This document shows, one piece after another, positions 60,217 to 64,000 of a DNA stretch of 64,000 bases. The stretch covers positions 88,943,935 to 89,007,934 of the forward strand of contig JALGPY010000006.1 in assembly GCA_023055425.1 (NCBI GenBank). The letters run 5' to 3'. This stretch comes from Linanthus parryae (taxonomy: Eukaryota > Streptophyta > Magnoliopsida > Ericales > Polemoniaceae). Each line of letters starts with the position of its first letter. Within the stretch, counting starts at the first letter, position 1. The notes beneath the pieces were generated by a model. That model did not search any database, had not been told where the DNA came from, and saw only the letters and a program-made list of their open reading frames with translations. A program made the position numbers and the translations under genes.

Positions 60217-61079
60217 CTACGATTAGTGAAACTCTTTTAGGGTCTAGTTTTTTTTCATACAGTTTGTGGGTTTTACTACTTGAGAACACTCGTGGAATAG
60301 CTTTGAAATGCTGAAAATAAGACCAAGTCCTTTACTACTGTTGTTTGTTTTCTGTGTAAACCGATAAGGTTAGAATTTTCAAAATCCAGATAGTAATTTG
60401 CAGGACTTTCATCAATTCTTTTCATGAAATGGTTAATGTTGTTTAGAGGTAAAATGAGAAATACTCTGACTGTATGATGCATTATGTTTGATCAACCCCG
60501 TTGTCTGAATTCTCTCCCACAGCCTGAGCAACTAGCTCCCACGCGGCGACTCTTTCTGGAGTTTCACTCTATTTTCTGTAGCTGCTAGATTGAAGTGTGA
60601 TTGCTCGTTTCCTCTCTATATATGTTCTTCCAAATCTCTTTCGGTACTTCCATCATGTTTATGTCCAATGTGTTGGTGAAAGAATGTTGCATTTCAAATG
60701 GATGGCTATAATTCCACTAGTAGCTAACTTGCTTGATAGTAGTTCTGAATTTACTATCCTAAACTGAAGAACCAAACCATTTTACAAAAGTAAAGAAACA
60801 AATTGAAACAACCATAGTCATCAGATAACGGATTCTATGCTTTCATGGAGTCGGTTGAAATATCTACTGGTAAATCTAGCATGATACTAGCAGCGGAAAC
60901 GATAAGTTTACCTCTTGTAGCGTAATCGTCTTTGGACGATATCCCAGATTTATAGCTATGATGTTCACATGCTTTAGCTCCCAGCAGAAACACGAACCTC
61001 GCCCTTGATATCCACAACGTGCTCCACTCCTTGGATGTGTTAGAGAGAATATTAGGTGTGTGTACTGACACGATTTCTT
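60217..61079. other. 3' flank of the methyltransferase gene
   Basis: Presumed 3' UTR followed by intergenic sequence. No second gene, terminator motif or element end can be supported. Confidence 0.5.
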
Positions 61080-62900
61080 ACGTGTTACCGCAAGTGCACG
61101 GTTTAAGTAATATAGGTAATATTTCAACCCCGAGCTATCAATCCGACAAGGACAATCCAGAGATTATTTAGCTAAACAAGTAGTTAAGAGTGGAGTAACA
61201 AGGAGGAACGTTGATTGATTAAAGAGTTGTCACCCCAAACGAGTGGCTGAAAGAAAAATACTAAAAGATAATATTTGTGGGTTTTATAATTAAACAAGAT
61301 TTAATTAACTATGGAGAAGGACTAGGCAATCTATGTATCACCGAGGGCAGTAGACATTTTCGGATATTGCTCTGAAACATGTAATACTGACTATGCTCTT
61401 GATCACGTTTAAATACTTACAATCTCATGTCGATCTCATGTAAGTCTATGCTCGAATCAGTAGTCATCATCTGTCGATCCGTAAACTACCTCACCTAACA
61501 AGCATTGGGAATATTCATACGCAATGATCTAAACCATAACAATTCACCTCTTGGTATATCATGATACGGGGTATACTAGTAATCCACTAATCCTAGATTC
61601 ACAAGCTAACAATCTTCACCTGTCAGTCCATCAATTGTTCACCAACTCACAACTTTAGTTCGCGGCGTCAAAGTTGAATTGAATTAAGCCCAAGATTACT
61701 AGAGGAGCAAATTTAATATTATTTTAATTTATAATCAAGATATGCATCAAAGACGTCTCTATTCATAATTCATATCTTACCTAGAACATGTCAATAGCTC
61801 TAGGTCAACAATGCATGAATATAGAATAAAATCAATCCATAACATGAATCCGCGTAAACCAAATCACATACCCGGAAAATTGTCTTACAAAATTGTAGGC
61901 TCTCCATTGAGCCTAGGTGAGAATTTAGCAACTAATGAAGTAAATAACAATACTAAGTTCCTCCATCGATAATAAAAGAGAAGAGAAAGTAATCAAATGG
62001 AAAAATTCGGGTTCGGCGGTGATCCCGAGCAATCTCCATAGCTCCAAGCTCCTTTGATTCTTCGTCTCTTGTCTCTCTGTGCGAGAATGATCGTTTTCGG
62101 TCCCCGATGTCTTTCTTGAGTCAGTTCCCATTAGAACTCTTCAATATCTTCATTATAGCTAAAAAAAATCGTGATTTAGTGTCACTGCCATTCGTTCATG
62201 TGAATGAGAATTCATTTCGTAAGAATGAAATCTGGACCCTGACTTCTCCTGGTCGTAAATTCTTCGTCCGATCTCCGATTGAGCTCTGTGACCTATCGTT
62301 GGAAAGCCCTTTGATTCTAATTTAGCTACAAAGGTACTGGACGACCCCCAAGGCCGTTCTTCAGTCAATTCCCGTTGGAACTCTTCAATATTTTCATTCT
62401 AGCTAAAAAAATCGTGATTTAGTGTCACTGCCATTTGTTCCTGTGAACGGGAATTCTTTTCGTAAGAATGAAATATGGACCTGACTTCTCCTGGTCTTAA
62501 ATTCTTCATTCGATCTCCGATTCAGCTCCGTAACCTATCATTGGAAAACCCTTTGAGTCTAATTTCATTTGGCACCGGTCTCACTCTGAAATTCTTTGTA
62601 GAACTCTAGATAACATCAAAAGAGTGAAGATTGGTCATTCTAGCTTCTCCAACAATGCTTCTCTTTACTCCGCTTGATCTCCCGTTGTTTCCGAAGTTTG
62701 TTTCTTGTCTCCTACCAACCGCTGTTAAGACAACATGAACAACCATACCAAGCAATTATTTTTGACAAATAACATCGAAATATGTATATAAATGTCCGGA
62801 CCAACAATAAAGTGCATATGAAGCAACTTGTAATCAAATCAGCCCAAATCTCTCATAAATAGGCTCACAACTCTTCCAAAACCTCCCATTTAGGTGGAAA
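61080..62900. mobile_element. Probable retroelement LTR/leader debris
   Basis: The TTACCGCAAGTGCACGG block at 61084-61100 and the following CAACCCCGAGCTATC text are of a kind often seen in and around plant gypsy LTRs. I see no TG...CA pair, PBS or target duplication. The call is tentative. Confidence 0.3.
62115..62567. repeat. Tandem duplication with a 244-bp period
   Basis: 62115-62326 and 62359-62567 share long blocks such as ATCGTGATTTAGTGTCACTG and TCGTAAGAATGAAAT, with scattered substitutions and small indels. About 90% alike by eye. Non-coding. Confidence 0.93.
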
Positions 62901-64000
62901 ATGGCAATAACATATAGCTCCATGATCGATAGAGCGTCGCAATACTGCTTATTGCTTTTCTATGTGATGGCCTGCCACCGAGCATAATAAAAGCCCGAGG
63001 AGGATTTGCATGTGTCTGGTTTCCTACCCATGTTCAGCGTCAATGTATGCGACAAGTCGAAGTTCTAAAGTCTAATAGAACAACACGTGATCCTTGGCCC
63101 CTTTTGAGATATGAGTGTCCTCGTGACTGCCTTTTAGTGTCGTAAATCAGGATTTGCCTGAAATTCGCTAACTAATCTGGCTGCATAGCATATGTCGGGT
63201 CTAGTACACATCATAGCGTATATAAGACTCTCGACTACCCTTGCATCGTGTACTCTGGTCTATCTCTTGTGGTATCTTAAAGCACACATCTATGCTTAAA
63301 TCTTCGCTACGAGCTATAGGAGTGTCGTATGGTTTGGAGTCCAACATATGGAATCACTCAAGTATCTTCTTGATGCACACATCTGGCAACAATGAAAGAA
63401 GTCTCTATGAACGAACAAGAATGCAACTCGCCCCACCAATATCCTTCATCGCAAAATGAGAGGATAATCACCCCTTGGTGGATACATACAGTCCCGAGTC
63501 GTTATTGGCCTATAGTACGTCATCTACAAAAAAAATGAAAAGATCATGAACTTGTTCCCATAGCGCTTGACATACGTGCAGTGATCTTTATGGATCATCG
63601 GAACTCATAGTAACGATGCCCAGATAAAATATCAACAACGATGTCTAGAGGTCTGCCTAAGACCATACATGGACTTAGTAAGCTTGCACACCTTTGTGCA
63701 CTTGAAATTTTACCTCAAAACCCTCTGGTTGAGTCATATAGATCTCCTCTTAGATTTCTACATCGAGAAATGCAGTCATCACGCCCATCTGACGGAACTC
63801 TAGGTCTATGTTCGCTACTATTGCCAATATTGTGCGAATTAACTCAATCCTCACCACCCTGACTACTCAGCATAATTTCTCGTCGTATCGACGCAATTCT
63901 CACTACTGTGACCATTGGAGAGAATTTTTGTCGTAGCCCACACCCTACTGGTCGGTGTGGCCTTTCGCTACCATGCAAACCTTGTGCCTTTATACGCTTT
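62901..64000 (-). pseudogene. Heavily decayed copia reverse transcriptase/RNase H
   Basis: Read on the minus strand across frame changes, copia landmarks survive in the right order: an MTAFLD..E region and EEIYMTQPEGFE (around 63770-63710), a degenerate FVDDVL (near 63530), a KDIGGASCIL region (near 63450), KKILE..HMLDSKPYDTPIA (near 63370-63310), and an RNase H-side AYIDAEHG (near 63045). Stops are frequent. It leaves the window at 64000. Confidence 0.75.

Noticed and set aside
59545..60289. Minus-strand frames of 135-140 codons
   Set aside because: Antisense shadows of the methyltransferase gene; no domains.

Overview
This window looks like nuclear DNA of a flowering plant, probably a eudicot. 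It has intron-split plant genes, an Au-type SINE, MITEs, an L1-type LINE relic, and nested Ty1/copia and Ty3/gypsy LTR retrotransposons. There is no sign of bacterial or organelle gene organisation. Two host protein genes can be supported; nearly everything else is transposable-element sequence at different stages of decay.

Region 1 (1-19.5 kb). A gypsy-like gag start and a (GAA)n tract open the window. A seven-exon minus-strand gene for a TLDc-domain protein then runs from 19087 down to 1320. Its exons join in frame into a 536-residue protein. Three introns of 4.0, 6.2 and 4.5 kb hold a hAT-type MITE with an 8-bp target duplication, a 1.3-kb TIR element, an Au SINE, a LINE relic and several tandem duplications.

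Region 2 (19.5-34 kb). A split hAT-like MITE carries a complete 13.6-kb Sirevirus-like copia element on the minus strand (TSD GTATC), with decayed gag-pol and a long third ORF. Its 5' LTR is interrupted by a 2.9-kb solo gypsy LTR (TSD GGGCA).

Region 3 (34-46.5 kb). Next come a hairpin element, simple repeats and a second, more decayed Sirevirus-like element (36220-44307, TSD ATCCC/AGCCC).

Region 4 (46.5-57.7 kb). A decayed Athila-like gypsy leader and gag are split by a plus-strand copia element (46939-56034, TSD AGTTC). The 3' LTR of that copia carries a 610-bp hAT-type MITE (TSD GTTGCTAC). A solo LTR of the second Sirevirus-like family follows (56475-57735, TSD TAAAT).

Region 5 (57.7-64 kb). 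A single-exon gene for a membrane-anchored SAM-dependent methyltransferase, resembling Arabidopsis At1g29790, has its own TATA box. Retroelement debris follows, including a heavily mutated copia reverse-transcriptase region.

The most unusual signal is a 10-bp palindrome, CAAGGCCTTG, and its near variants. It recurs many times in the Sirevirus-like elements, in LTRs, spacers and coding linkers alike, and I did not see it elsewhere in the window.
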